From Yamagishiella unicocca (Eukaryota > Chlorophyta > Chlorophyceae > Chlamydomonadales > Volvocaceae): 64,000 bases of DNA. The notes under the pieces were generated by a model. That model made no database searches and had not been told where the DNA came from. It saw nothing but the letters and a program-made list of their open reading frames with translations. The stretch spans positions 248,001 to 312,000 of the forward strand of contig BDSL01000022.1 in the NCBI GenBank assembly GCA_003116995.1, read 5' to 3'. Shown piece after piece: positions 23,115-35,300 of this stretch (positions are counted from its first letter, which is position 1; the number at the start of each line of letters is the position of its first letter). Made by a program: the position numbers and the translations under genes.

Positions 23115-26071
23115 TCAGCCTTTCCCCCCAGCCCCGCCCCCGCCTCCCGCCCCCGCCCATCTGCTCCATTGCCGGTCTTCCGCTCCTTCCGTGAAGCTCC
23201 GACTGGCGTGCTGCAGCACCCCCGCGTCCAGCTGCTTGTTGCACCGCGCCACGCGCCGCGCATCGTACTCGGCGAATCCTGGCGTGGATCTCAGCTGGTC
23301 TGCAGTGATGGGGTTGCCCTGCAGCGACAGTGTGGCGAGGCTGCCGCAGTCCCGCAGCACTGCTGGCGGCACGGCGGTAATCCTGGGGGGGGGGGGCGGG
23401 AGCGTGCGGCCGGCCATGCAGGGGCCGAGGTGTGTGTTGACAAACGTGTTTTGCACACGGTGTTTTGTGCCGGAGGACGGAGAAGGCCGGTCGTCTGCCC
23501 CCCACGAGGTGGACGCTCAGGTCAGTGGTGGGCAAAATACACATAAGGTCACGTAAGCCTGCTGCTTCCACTGTTTCCCTTCCTTCCGACGCTATCGACC
23601 TCATGCATGCTGTGCCTTGCGGCCGCCTTGCCCACGTCCCCCTGTTCCCCCCCTGCCGCACCGGTTGCCGTCCAACCGGATGCTCCTCAGCTTCTGCAGC
23701 TCCGACAGCCGCTCGGGCAGCTGCCTGATGAGGTTGCCCTCAGCGGAGAGATCCGACAAGGAGGAGCAACCGCCTGTGGAACGCGACGGCGGTTGGCAAG
23801 CACGCACACAACCATCAACGGCTGGCTGACCCGTGGCCTCAAGGGTCAAGGCCCCCAATGTGGACATCGGCGACGCTTCCTCAATGTTTCGGCGTCACGT
23901 CAACAAGCCAGCCAGCCGGACCCCCGGCCCCTCCACCAGCGTAGCCGCCGAAGGTCGACATACAACCTCCGACTTTAGTCTCCTCAACCAAGTTCTCCAG
24001 CATGCATCTCGAACCGTCTGTCCTAAACGGTTTCCCTTCGTACACGGATTTTCCTGGAACCCACCAGGTACACTTCCCATGCACCAGGTACACTTCCCAT
24101 GTCGAGTAACCGGTTCTTTCCTGTCCCCCCACCTAGGCTCGCCGGAAGCCCCTCCAGTCGGTTCCCGTCTGCCGCCAGCACCTCCAGCACCGCCAGGTCG
24201 CCCAGAGCTTCGGGCAGCGCCACCAGGCGGTTATTACATACGTTGAGGACCTAAGGAAGTGGCGGTGGGCGCGGCCGGGCGGGGTGCAGTAAGCTGCCGG
24301 GACAGTGATACAGACGTACGTTCCGAACAACCCTAACCGTGTCTGCCGAACACCAGTTGTCAGGATGTGTTCACTACCCTGCGCGGCTCGGAAAGCCGCA
24401 GAAAGTAGCAGTACGATGCACTCCCAGCTCGGTTTCGGAGCTCCACACGACCGCACCTGCAGCGACTTGAGGCCGGCGACGCCCGCATCAGGTATGGAGT
24501 CCAGCTGGTTGGCGTCCAGCGAGAGGGCGGTGAGGCCGCGGAGCTGCGCGACTGCCTCCCAGGGCAGCCCGGGAGAGGTGAGCTGGTTGTGGTCCAGGCG
24601 CAGCGTGTGCAGGGCCGTCAGGAGGGACACGCAGGCCGGCAGGGAGGCCAGGCGGTTGTGGGAGAGGTCGGCCACGCGCGCCGCGTCGAGGCCGGAGGCG
24701 AAGAGGTCGTCGGGCAGGGAGGTGATGCCTAGGTCTCGGATGGCGATGATGCCTGTGTGTACGGGTATTGAGTGGAAGGGAAAAGCGGGGGGGGGAGTGT
24801 GCCGGTAGTTTATCTTGACATGGGCAACGTGGTGATGAGGATGCCTGCCACGTGCGCAAGTGGAACCCGTCTACAGGTCCCCCCCTCCCCGGCCCCATCC
24901 ACGGGTCTTCCTCGAACTCCCCGGCCCCATAGGCGGGTCTTCCTCGTACTCCCCGGCCCCATAGGCGGGTCGGAAGTGTTGTTTGCGTTTCCGCGTGCGT
25001 ACGGTGTTCAACTGTTCATGTGTAGGGCCCTTCTCCCGGCCAGTTGTGGTCGCGTGGGGCCCTCCTCAGCGGCGCAGCTCTCGTGCCCAGGCATCGACTC
25101 CGGAGCCCCTTCGCATCAATGCGGTACTAGGCCACTCTAGTACCACCAGTACGGCGCCGCCCCAGCGTGCAGCGACCCGCGCTGGCTCCTGCCCGCCTGC
25201 ACCAACGCCCTGAGCCTCTCCCAGCTGTGTGGCGAGCTGTTGCGACCACTGCCCGCACCTTACCCGTCTTTTCCCATGCTCGCTTGCGCTCCTGCCAGTC
25301 GATTGACGGGCCCGGAGCCGCCGCTGCTGCCGCCGCAGCCGCCGCTGCTACTGCCGCCTGTGCGGCCCCACCGAGGCCCTTCGCCTGCGCGTAGAGGTCC
25401 CGGACGCGCTGCGCCGCATCCTCTTGCCGCGCTTTCTTCTGTTGCTGCAGGGCCTGCTGGCCTTGCGTCGCCACGGCGCTGCCGTCACTCAGCAGCAGCA
25501 TAAGCTTCGCGCCATTGGCGAGCCCCGCCTTTGCCAGGTCAAGGTTTGCCGCCAGCACCTGCGTGCGGGGCCACCCGGAGGCGGGTCGGGGCGGGGGGGT
25601 TGGCGGAGTGCCTTCCGAGCTCGACGCTAATTCGGTCGCTCGCGTGCAACAGGGCGCTCCCCACCACTCCCGCGAGCTAACCCCACAGTAGCCTACTACC
25701 CCTGATTCCTTGCAATTTGCCAGTTGGGCAGGGCGAGTTATTACCTAACCTGTCCCACCCCGCTCCCAGGACAGGTTTTTGGTCTTCAATAAAAATACAT
25801 GATCATACGTAGCTGTTTGCATATAGTAACTTGAAGGCGTGGAGTGGAGCTACCCAGCTGGCTGTCTCATGCGACGACCTCCGTGTGACTTTCCATCCCG
25901 TCGCACTTTGCCTTTGTATATAAGTTTCTGCTTTCGCACGAATGCTCCGGTCAGCTCCTGAAGCTGCTCCTGGAGCTTCTGCACCGTCGTTGAGGCGGGA
26001 AGCGACACATTAAGCTGCTGTGATCCATATTTAATGGTCAATGTCCACTGTGGAGCATCTGTATCTGCCAT
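23115..26071 (-). CDS. Ubiquitin-like domain plus leucine-rich-repeat protein
   Basis: Six exons in phase: 26071-25907, 25558-25264, 24752-24457, 24250-24133, 23773-23662, 23382-23115; 417 residues. Residues 9-80 form a ubiquitin-like fold (TLTIKYG, KLIYKGK, GAKLMLLL) with no C-terminal Gly-Gly processing site. A Gln/Ala-rich linker with a 14-Ala run follows to about 150. From about 153 to 370 are plant-type leucine-rich repeats (LSHNRLASLP, LRLDHNQLTS, LAADGNRLEGLP, LSAEGNLIRQLP, LSLQGNPI). The end (ARRVARCNKQLD) matches the C-terminus of the land-plant UBL-LRR protein typified by At2g30105, whose role is not established. The architecture suggests a scaffold in ubiquitin or proteasome contexts. 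Introns carry copies of the dispersed intron-end family. Confidence 0.88.
23943..24120 (+). mobile_element. Intron-end family, types B and A (antisense to host gene)
   Basis: The block from GCCGCCGAAGGTCGACATAC (23945) through CAACCAAGTTCTCCAGCATG to CGTACACGGATTTTCC is nearly repeated at 61637-61750 in an unrelated gene. It is followed by a type A core, CATGTCGAGTAACCGGTT (24099), 33 bp past the splice donor of the minus-strand LRR gene. The CAGGTACACTTCCCATG motif is duplicated in between. Confidence 0.75.
24896..24968 (+). repeat. Duplicated GGGTCTTCCTCG unit (type C of the intron family)
   Basis: Two 41-bp units carrying CGGGTCTTCCTCG and CCCCGGCCCCATAGG, plus a partial third, in the intron 24753-25263 of the LRR gene. 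The core matches the terminal repeats of the element at 53273-53395. Confidence 0.7.
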
Positions 26072-26362
26072 CAGTTGTAATCATCAACTATCGGGTTTGG
26101 GCAGGCCCCAGATTCAGTACTGTGCTTGTGTCAAGCAGCAGAGGAGGGTGAGCGCTGAAACCGGAAAGCCGATGGTCGTAATAGGCAGGTTCCAACCCGT
26201 AATATGTAAGGTATTAACGTAATTGACTGCGTATGGGCGTTGAGAGTGCAGAAACAAGAGCGCGGCGGATCATCTTTAGGCTCTTCACCTGTCGCGTTAC
26301 AGTTACATACAAGAAGCACCGCCATGCGGGTGCCATTCAATTATCAATGAAAATGTCAAAAC

Positions 26363-26367
26363 TTACA
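26363..26367 (-). terminator. TGTAA polyadenylation signal, tRNA methyltransferase gene
   Basis: TTACA on the + strand lies 128 bp past the stop at 26495. Confidence 0.6.
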
Positions 26368-26494
26368 GCTTATCCAAGCTGTCCCATGCGGAAGTTGCAT
26401 GTATTCGCAGTAATATCAACTGCCAACCTTCGCCGGATGACCCGCCCCACCGGTTCTGCCGCGTCCCGCCTCTTAACCCATGCATCCCTGGCGT

Positions 26495-29400
26495 TCAGTA
26501 CCGGACGAGCAGCACACGATACACCCGCCCCGTCGTTGCCTTCTCCACATACACCTCCCTCTCGGTTGGCGCACCGACCGGATTTTCTACTAGCCATCCG
26601 GCTTGCTGCCACGATCCCTGGAACCACAACAAGTCGTCATCGCCATCATTGTCGCCGCTGCGGCCACCAGTGTACGGCCTGCCCTGCTGCATTTGCGCAC
26701 TGTGGGATGCGCCCGTGTTTGCGTCGCAAGCATTGACCTTATCGGCATGTGCCCCAGCCAAGTCTGCACTTTCGGGCGCGGACGACACAGGAATGTCTCT
26801 GCAGCTCCTTGTGTGGCCCTTGGCGGCTTCCGCAGTGGAACCCACCGGTCCGACCGACGCAGGCGAGGCAGCTGTGGGGCTGACGGGTGAGCACGGGAAC
26901 ACGGGCTGCGTGGCATGTATGTCATCGACACGGAACTGGCCGCTGCCATGCCGCTGGAAGGCGTTGCGCATATAGGTGGCCGTGTCCTCGAAATCGGATG
27001 CGAGGTACACGCGGGCTGCAGAATCACGAACGGAAGTGGGCGACAGGAACAGTGTCATTGACGTATCGGAAAAGTAGTTTGGATACGGTCAAACACAGCA
27101 TCCTGTAATGCCGTGGCATCGAAAATACAACGCGGCACCGATTAAGCCATTGATGGCGGAGTTAAGACAATCAACACGCAGCGTATTTTATCTCCAAACT
27201 TGGTCACGGTCGCTGCCCGCCGACGCACCTCCCGGAGTGAGCACTTTCGCCAGTGCCCCAACAAGCTCCTGGCCCACGATATGGCGCTGCCTACGCTGAT
27301 GCGGGTCAGGGTACTGGACACTGACCAGCTCAACGGGCCCTGGGTATGAGCCGAGCAACGCTCCTACCGACACGACCGCGTTGGCCTGCATGTAGTGCAC
27401 ATTGCCCGCTAGCGACCGAGCGCCTGCCCAGCCGTTGGCCCGGTCCAGCAGCTGCGGGAGAAATGTGACGACGGCAAACAACGTTAGATGGAAAGTACTG
27501 CGTACGTCCAGGACGCAGAGGGATAGTGTGCGCTGTGCTTACAGTAGATCAGGGTAAGGCCCAGATCCAGGCCAACAGACTCGTTGCGGAAAAGCATCAG
27601 TTGTCAGATCCGTCCGACAGCGCCTCAGGGTGTATCCCCTCGGGCACCTATAATAAGACCTTGTCTTTGTTGCACCATTTTTGACAGCTGCCATCGTTGA
27701 GATAGTCGGTCAGCTGCTTCGAATGGTGCTGACTACGAATCAATTGTATCCAAACCCTACGATGTGTGTCAACAGGTGGCAGCGCTAACAGCGTTCGGGA
27801 CAGGGTTGCTGCGAAAACCGTCTTCATAAGTTTGTCAGATCCGTCCGACAGCGCCTCAGGGTGTATCCCCTCGGGCACCTATAATAAGACCTTGTCTTTA
27901 TTGCACCATTTTTGACAGCTGCCATCGTTGAGATAGTCGGTCAGCTGCTTCGAACGGTGCTAGTGTATGCACATGCCGCCGTCTCCTTTAGTACAGCACT
28001 GGAAAGTCAGCGTGGACGGCACGCTTCGAGTGCTTTACCTAATGCTCACGACAGGGTTGCGGCCAGAATCTCTGACCATGTCAGTTCCGTCCGACAGAGC
28101 CTCAGGGTGTATCCCCATGGGCACCTATAATAAGAGCTTGTTTGTATTGCATCCATTTGACAAGTGCCGCCACAAAGTAGGCGATCAGCTGATTCGAATG
28201 GTGCCAGCCTCTTCGTGACAGGATTGCTGCTAGAATCTCTGACTATGTCAGTTCCGTCCGACAGAGCCTCAGGGTGTATCCCCACGGGCACCTATAATAA
28301 GAGCTTGTTTGTATTGCATCCATTTGACAAGTGCCGCCACAGAGTAGGCGATCAGCTGATTCGAATGGTGCCAGCCTCTTCGTGACAGGAGTGCTGCAAG
28401 AAACTACGGTCATGTCAGTTCCGTCCGACAGAGCCTCAGGGTTTATCCCCATGGGCACCTATAATAAGAGCTTGTTTGTGTTGCATCCATTTGACAAGTG
28501 CCGCCACAGAGTAGGCGATCAGCTGATTCGAATGGTGCCAGCCTCTTCGTGACAGGAGTGCTGCAAGAAACTACGGTCATGTCAGTTCCGTCCGACAGAG
28601 CCTCAGGGTTTATCCCCATGGGCACCTATAATAAGAGCTTGTTTGTGTTGCATCCATTTGACAAGTGCCGCCACAGAGTAGGCGATCAGCTGATTCGAAT
28701 GGTGCTGACCCATGTACCGTCTGGCCTACTGCGTGTTAGTGAACGTCCGCAAGCAGATGTGCATGCCTGGGAGTCTCAGCCTCCTTAGGATCAGTATCGA
28801 GCAGGGAAACCAAATAGAATGCACGTGTATGCATGCGTTGGCTTGAGCATAGGTGTTTTTTTTTGGTCTTGCTGCTGGAAATGACGTTTCCCCTTTCCCC
28901 CCAGCGTTATATTCCTGCCCAGCGCTCACCGCCTTGTGGACGTCGATTCCGAGGTAGTTCTTCCCGCGACCATGATGGAGTGCCATCAGCAGGATGTAAC
29001 GACCAGCACCGCAGCCCAAGTCTACGACAAGAGGTTTTGAAGCATCCACGAAAATCCTACTCCAGTCGACGTCTGCCGCCTGCTGCGCGCTGTGACTGAT
29101 CAGGTACGAGTAGTTCCTGCGGCCTATGGCGCCACCAGCCTGCCTGCACGCAACAGGCATGGCATGGGGCATGAGTTATTGATTAACATAGCGCGGGTCG
29201 TGCTGGATCGCCACCGTCAAGGTCTGGAACACCGCCGCCAAAGTAGTGGAACCCAAGGCTTGTCGCACATAGCGCAGATAAAAGAAGCTCACATTTCGCT
29301 CCATATCAGTTAGCTTGAGCTCATGAAAGGGCGAATCAGGTGAGTCAGCGTGACCGTGGGCAAGCCACGTCTGGTGCTTTGGCAGATTGCTATTGGCGCC

Positions 29401-29529
29401 CTTCGGGATAACGAGCGCGCCACGACGCGCACGTCCGGATCTCCAAGAACTGCCTCGACTGTTGACAAGGAACGCGTGACGCGGCTGGAATGCAGCCGCC
29501 GCCGCCACGAAAATGTCCGCATGTCTCAT
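26495..29529 (-). CDS. tRNA (guanine-N7-)-methyltransferase, plastid TrmB type
   Basis: Four exons in phase: 29529-29233, 29139-28930, 27451-27229, 27015-26495; 416 residues. The first 45 residues are basic, Ala/Ser-rich and lack acidic residues apart from one Asp, as in an organelle transit peptide. The SAM motif VVDLGCGAGRY sits at about 138-148, then YLGIDVHKA, then the TrmB signature YPDPHQRRQRH (about 216-226), then SDFEDTATYM. TrmB methylates G46 of tRNA. The end, GWLVENPVGAPTEREVY, resembles the NPMGxxTERE tail of land-plant plastid homologues. About 95 residues of Pro/Ser/Gly/Asp-rich sequence are inserted before it, between VDDI and LLWFQG. The third intron (1.5 kb) carries a 167-bp satellite. 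The N-terminal exon is the least certain part. Confidence 0.85.
27602..28735. repeat. 167-bp satellite array in an intron
   Basis: Copies begin (TGTCAG) at 27602, 27833, 28079, 28246, 28413 and 28580. The last three intervals are exactly 167 bp and the copies are nearly identical; the first two copies are diverged and 231-246 bp apart. Each holds TCCGTCCGACAG, CACCTATAATAAGA and CAGCTGATTCGAATGGTGC. Because 167 is not a multiple of three, the repeated open frames are incidental. Confidence 0.9.
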
Positions 29530-29907
29530 GGGGCAAACGTGCAACCGTACTTTCCGCGGGCACCACACCAGCGAGCAGCTTCGAGTTTGCATTGTAACTA
29601 TGTTTACGCCAGGTGGACCTCCCGAAAGCAGACCATTGTGCCAATAGAATCGCAACCCAGGCGATTGATTTCAAGGCTTCAGGCAAGCATTAAAATGTTT
29701 ATGTCTAACAGTGACAGTCGCTTATGTTCAGGAAGACTTAAGGCAACGGCGGCTGGTTCTTTAAATCATGTACGACCAAGGTTCCAACAGGTGCCGGATA
29801 AGACATAAGTTAGCGACCAATGCAGCATGGTTATAGTCTTATAGAGCTACGCCAACGTTCACATTTCTTTACTCCCAATCTGACCTAACTTTGTAGCAAC
29901 TTCAAGA
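29530..29907. promoter_or_regulatory. Shared divergent promoter region, tRNA methyltransferase / membrane protein
   Basis: 378 bp between two start codons that face away from each other. AT-rich and without open exons; both promoters are expected here. Confidence 0.5.
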
Positions 29908-30823
29908 ATGTGCCAAGTCAACTTTAGCCTTGACTGCAAGTTGGGCTTCGGCATCAAATACAAGAGCGTGCTGTTCACGGTACTATGCCTTGCAATCGGC
30001 AGTGCGACAGTGTTCATTGGCGGCCTCGCATCATTGCAGAACGATTGCCATGCTGATGGGCCGTTCCTACACAACACGAACGACTTGGACGGCGTCTACG
30101 GCTTTAGCGCGGGTGTCCTTGCATGCTCGAAGATCTACCGCTGTGAGTAGACGCGAATAACTGGGTGTGGCGAGTGTCGTTGCAATGGTTGAGGTTTGAC
30201 CCCTGGTTAGGCTTGTTTTGACTTGACTCAGCATTTATACATCTTGCTACCGCTGCACCAATTGTCGGTTGACTGTTAATGCATTGGAACCGTTGATGTG
30301 TCACTGACGTTGCAACCGATAATCCCAATGTCAGCAACAATATTTGTTCCTCGTCACGTGTCTCCTCTTGCCAACAGTCTACTGGTTCATCGTTGCATTT
30401 GAGGTCGTCATCGCGGCCATCGGTCTGTATGCTGTCTGCATTGAGGGCAAGCTGGCCGTCATGAAGGGCTCCATGCAGGGTCTCTTCGTGATTGGAACTC
30501 TGCTGTTCATCTACACTAGCGGTAAGGCATGCTTCCTGGTGCCGTACAAGGACCAAAAGAATGCTCACCAAAGGCCATGATTGCGTCCCTTCTACGCAAT
30601 ACTGCATATATAGGCAATACCCTGCCAACATATCCGGTCCTTGTACTCATCCGACCTTTCGCCCCCTGTACGTCCTACCCCAGAGGCATTCTTGAACCTA
30701 TTGGAGGTCCCGCTCTTTCAGTCCGGAACTCTTCGCGACAGCAGCAAGACCGCTGTAGCTGGAGCCATTATCACCGCGACGTTGAACGCTGTCATGGTGT
30801 TCCTGTCTGGCTACCAGGAGTAG
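29908..30823 (+). CDS. Small four-helix membrane protein, unknown function
   Basis: Three exons in phase: 29908-30142, 30378-30521, 30684-30823; 172 residues. Four hydrophobic segments are visible at about 20-42, 80-100, 111-126 and 149-168. Short polar loops contain Cys10, Cys48 and Cys72. The N-terminus (MCQVNFSLDCKLGFG) is not a signal peptide, so both ends may face the cytosol. Tetraspan topology fits MARVEL-like or tetraspanin-like proteins, but the tetraspanin CCG motif is absent and I do not recognise the family. Codon use is less GC-biased than in neighbouring genes. TGTAA lies at 31041-31045. Confidence 0.8.
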
Positions 30824-31040
30824 GCAGTGGACATCCACTCAAGCATGTGCCAATAGTCTGCTGCCGGGCCTAGCTTCCAGGGAAGCTGAGAATTGGGCTG
30901 TCATGGCGTGACATCAAATTTATTATGTATAACTCACGACATGGCCTTAAAATGTGCGGGGAATAACCAGTTGACTCTTCCATGTTGGCATGCTCGACAA
31001 TAGCCAACGTTACGCGAGACGGTTGTCTATTGATACTAAC

Positions 31041-31045
31041 TGTAA
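31041..31045 (+). terminator. TGTAA polyadenylation signal, membrane protein gene
   Basis: First clear TGTAA after the stop at 30823, 217 bp downstream. Confidence 0.55.
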
Positions 31046-31251
31046 ATGCTAACTACCTTCCGAGCTGGCGTCGCAATCATCGTCTACCATCGCCATCATA
31101 CTGAAGCGTAGTTAGCAGGCAGTACTTGCACAAACGTAACCACAAAACAGCCCAGTCGGTTTCGGCAGCGCCTGTCGTTCTCCAGGGAGCATCTGTCTCC
31201 CCTGCCTGTCCCTTGCACAAACTGCGAACAACCTCATAACTGCGATCTATG

Positions 31252-31536
31252 TCACTCTTTCGGGCCGCTCTGTGCCAGAGCTGCTCGTGCGGCAAGGGGC
31301 AGCAACGAGCCGGGGCCTCGAGAAATCGATTGGGCCTGCTGTTGGAGCGCCTGTGCTTCCATGCTCCACCCAAACGCTTGACGGGTCTCCTCCAGCTTTT
31401 TCTTCATCCACATCATGCGGGTGAAGTTTAACGGCTTGTACAGACGCACCGGGACAGCTGGTTGTGTGGCTTCGGCTAGTTTAAGAATGGACATGTTTTT
31501 CATAGTGAGCGCCACATTCTTCTTACGGTTCCGCTT
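31252..31536 (-). CDS. Last exon of an unrecognised gene (partial)
   Basis: An acceptor (CCTTCGCAG) on the minus strand at 31537-31545 opens a 94-residue frame to a TGA. It starts KRNRKKNVALTMKN, continues VRLYKPLNFTRMMWMKKKLE and ends in a Gln/Ala-rich tail. The basic start and amphipathic Met/Lys helix look like real protein rather than a shadow frame. Upstream exons between 31540 and 32300 could not be linked with confidence. Alternatively translation starts at the internal ATG near 31503. Function unknown. Confidence 0.45.
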   Translation of the reverse strand, partial: KRNRKKNVALTMKNMSILKLAEATQPAVPVRLYKPLNFTRMMWMKKKLEETRQAFGWSMEAQALQQQAQSISRGPGSLLPLAARAALAQSGPKE

Positions 31537-32366
31537 CTGCGAAGGTGTCAGTGGTCTCAACCCGCCTGGCGGGTTCCAAGCCCGTCCTCCCGTTGTCTGT
31601 CAGGAGTGGGGGAGGAAAGGAGAGGGGCGTTCCATATTGTGGTGTATACGAAGAAACGCATACCGATCAGAAAGCCTGCACGTTCCTTCCCTTTTTGCAG
31701 CTACTCCAACCATGTGGACGGTCTGACCAAAGGGAACACCTTCTCTATATCCTAGAACGACGTTTGCCAACAGCAGCTTTTCTTCTCCTCCACCCGACCC
31801 TGATCGTGCGTGACCATCCCCATAGTGTCCGTGCACACCAAAAGTGCACCAACTCTTTTTCTCCGCCGTAGGCTCCTAAGGGGTCCCTGGTCGTCACCAG
31901 CACCATGCTTACCCTGCACCATCAGCCAAACCCACCACGCACCTTGAAAACGATCAGCAAGCAGCGCGAAAAAAACATGGGCACAGAAGAATGTAGGTTC
32001 CCCTATCCTTCTTGTCCGTGTTTGTGTGCTGCAGTAGAGCGTTCCGCTGTGGCCGTAAAAATGGACGTCCAAATTTGCGCTCGAAGCAAGTTCTGCAATG
32101 CGGCACCCGTTTCCGCAGCGGGTAATGATTTGTGTTCCTAGTTGGTGTCGAGGCAACGTATGGGGAGGGCATGCACAGTGGCTTCGGGAATACCACGGAT
32201 GCCAAGTCAGGAGAACTACAGTGGATGTTATCTATGGAAAAGTCATGCCCTGTTATTAGCAAAGATGTTTAGACCTTTCGCCTTGACTGTCCTGAAAGAG
32301 TTGCGACCTGCACGAGATGCACTGCAATGAGACGAGCGAGCGGTCGCCGGTCGAACTAACCACTTG

Positions 32367-35300
32367 ATGGTTCTACGCCAACACGACCTCGAATCCGCAC
32401 AAAAAATGGTCGCTATGCGTATAGATAGCATGCAGTATGCGTCGTCCGGTTCGGCGGCCCCGCACCGGGCGGGCGTGCGACACAGGGCGCTACGAGGTAA
32501 GCAACCATTGGCGAGGCTGAGCTGTCCTCCAGTCTTCACGTCTCATCGTGATGATGCTCGAGCAGTAGGTGTAATTCACCGCTGTGCCTGGCGCCTCATT
32601 ACCAACCAGCGGGCGCCCCGCCCCATCCCACTGAACCCGACAACCCCTCCCCGCAGTTCACGCCGCTAAGAAGGACTCTTCCCCCTGGTCGGCGGGCGGT
32701 CCCAAGCGCGGTGCGGGTAAGGGCGGCAGTAGCAGCAGTGGCAACAACAACAACAACTCAGGCGGTGGCGGCGCTGGTGGTGGCGGCAGCGGCGCCGGCG
32801 GCAAGAATGCGTCACCTGGTGGCCCCTGGAAGGACCTACCTACACGACAGGGTCTACCAGCCAAGCCGCTCAAGGCCCCAATGGGTGGCGCCGGCAGCCG
32901 CCTGGCCTCACGCCTGGCTCAGCCGCCCGAGACGACCATCACTGATCCAATTAACATAACGCTGCTGGTGAGGCTGGCACCGGCTCGGCAGCCATTGGGC
33001 CATATGATTTACGGGCCTGAGGTATTGCGGGCGGTTGGGTCTTCAGTAGGCCTCATTTGATGCGGAGCGGGGCGTTGTTGGACGGCTGGCTCCGAACCTA
33101 ACGCCTGGTGCCATAGGGCACACCCATTCACCCCACCCTGTTCCCCCCACCCTGTCACCCCACCTCGCCCGCCTTGCCCTCCCCCCTCGCCTTCCTCTGC
33201 ACCTCCCCCTTTGGAAGGACGAGCTGAGCCCGACCGAGACATCCGCCGAACCAAAGTACGCATCCGATGGAGGGGCGCGGAAGGGGAGGGAGAGCAGGGC
33301 GTTTTGGCTGTGCAGATGTGGCCGGGTGGCCCCATAGCCCCACCCGCCCGGACCCTGCGCGTCGCGCCGAGCTGCTGATGTGGAGTCACTGCTGACGCTG
33401 CTGCTGCCGACGCCGCTTCCTGGCTGCAGGTGGGGTACCTTCTGCAGTCACCTCAGCGGCGAGTGGGTGGGCCAGTACGCCGCGTACACGCCCTGGGAAG
33501 GTACGCGGGTGGGAGCTGGGCAACGCAGGGGGGGATATACTCAGGCCAGGAGGCCCGCCCCGCGTGAAGGGCTGCGGCACAGTTTCCAGCTGGCCAAGTC
33601 AACCCCTCCAGCCACCTGGCGACCGCACCACGGCATGCCTGCGGCGATACACGGTATTCGTGTCGACCGCGAACCCCCGCTCGAACCCCGCGGGTGGCTG
33701 CAGGCAAGCCCGAGCCAGCCTGGCTGGACGAGCGCGGCAAGTACATCACGGTCGTGTACACTCGGGCGCTGGAGCACCGCTACAAGTACCAGCAGAGGCA
33801 GCAGCAGCAGCAACAAGAGGCGGCGTCGGAGGCTTCGCAGGAGGGGCCGGACGGCGGCGCTGTCGCGGCGGCGGCTGATGGCGGCGTGTTAACTGACGTC
33901 CTCATCCGCAAGATCGGCCGGTAGGCGCTGGAGGGTCGGGGAAAGAGGCGGGTAGTGGAGGAAGGGGGCGAGCTACAGAAAAAGACCGGTAGACGGGGGA
34001 GGAAGGGATCAACGGAAGGCGTGGAGGGAGGGAAGCGCGCTTGGATGGCCAGGGGAGTGCCAATCAGATACGGCAATCAGGTACGACAATCAGGGTCTTA
34101 GCGGACCGGACAAACGCACCACAGGGTTAAGGAAAACACACGCCTCGCCGAGCGGGCGACCCCCCCAGCCTCGCTCGCCGGCTCCAACCCAGCATCGCGA
34201 CCACCCGCCCACCGGCCCCCTGTCGTGCAGGTGCACCAAGCTCGCGGCGCTGCCCGACCTGCGGCTGCCCCCCCAGGGCAGTGAGGGCCAGGGAGGGCTG
34301 GGGGGCTTTGCACCCGACGACGAGTCTGCAGACGCCGATATCGACCTGGAGGCGCTGGCCTTCAACACGGACGGCATCGTGGTGTTCGACGGGGGCAACT
34401 ACTCGGCGGGACCGGAGTACATCGGTACGGAGGGAGGGAGGGAGGGAGGGAGGGCGGGAGGGTGGGAGGGTGGGTCGGGGGAGGGGGAGAGGGCACGAGG
34501 GGTTACTGCTTGGCGGCACGACGCGGCGTTCTGAGGATGGGGCTGCACAGCTCGGGGGGACGAAGGCAGGAAGACAGATGGGAGGGAGATGAAGGAGGGA
34601 ACACGGAAGGGAAGGGACAGGAAGGAAGGAAGACGGAAGGGAGGATCAGGAGGGGGGAAGCTGGCGGGGATTGCTCTTGACAACAGCTGGGGATCCGTGG
34701 TCGTGTTTTCCTACCCGGACACCTTACCACCCGCCCGCCCTTTCGGCCCCGCGCCCTGCTGTGGCCGTGGGGACCGTGCAGGCCAGCAGCAGGTCAGACT
34801 GGTCAATGACGAGGCCATCCAGGGAATGGACACGGGCAGCGGAGATGATTACGATGACGATGAGGCGGTGCAAAGGGAGGTCGGCGGCGCGCGTGCGGAC
34901 AGCGGCGCAGCTGCCAGCACCTCGGCGCCGGCGGACAGACACGGTGGCGCCGCCAAGGGGGCGGAGGGCGCTGCACCAGCCTCGGCGCAGCGGAAAGATG
35001 GCTCGGGGGCGTCGTACAACGATGAGGACGAGTATGAGGATGAGGAGGGGGAGGGAGAGGGAGAGGATGAAGGTGCGCGCGGCCGGGAGTCGAGGGGGGA
35101 GGGGAGGTTGCGCTTGAGTAGGTATCCTGGGCCGGGAGGGAAAGGACCTGGATCCTGGATTCTCCTCATACACACACACGCATCGACCCTTTTCCACGCC
35201 GCTGAACACTCCCCACCTCCCCCTCCGCCCCTGCTCCTCCCAAACAGACGGCTCCACGCTGCTGCCCACCACCACCAGCGTCTTCGAGCAGTGCCTGGTG

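Noticed and set aside
27541..27600. Possible extra exon in the tRNA methyltransferase (FRNESVGLDLGL)
   Set aside because: The flanking exons already join in phase and match the family without it.
28046..28788. Repeated 60-96 residue ORFs on both strands
   Set aside because: They come from the 167-bp satellite. The unit is not a multiple of three, so no frame is shared along the array.
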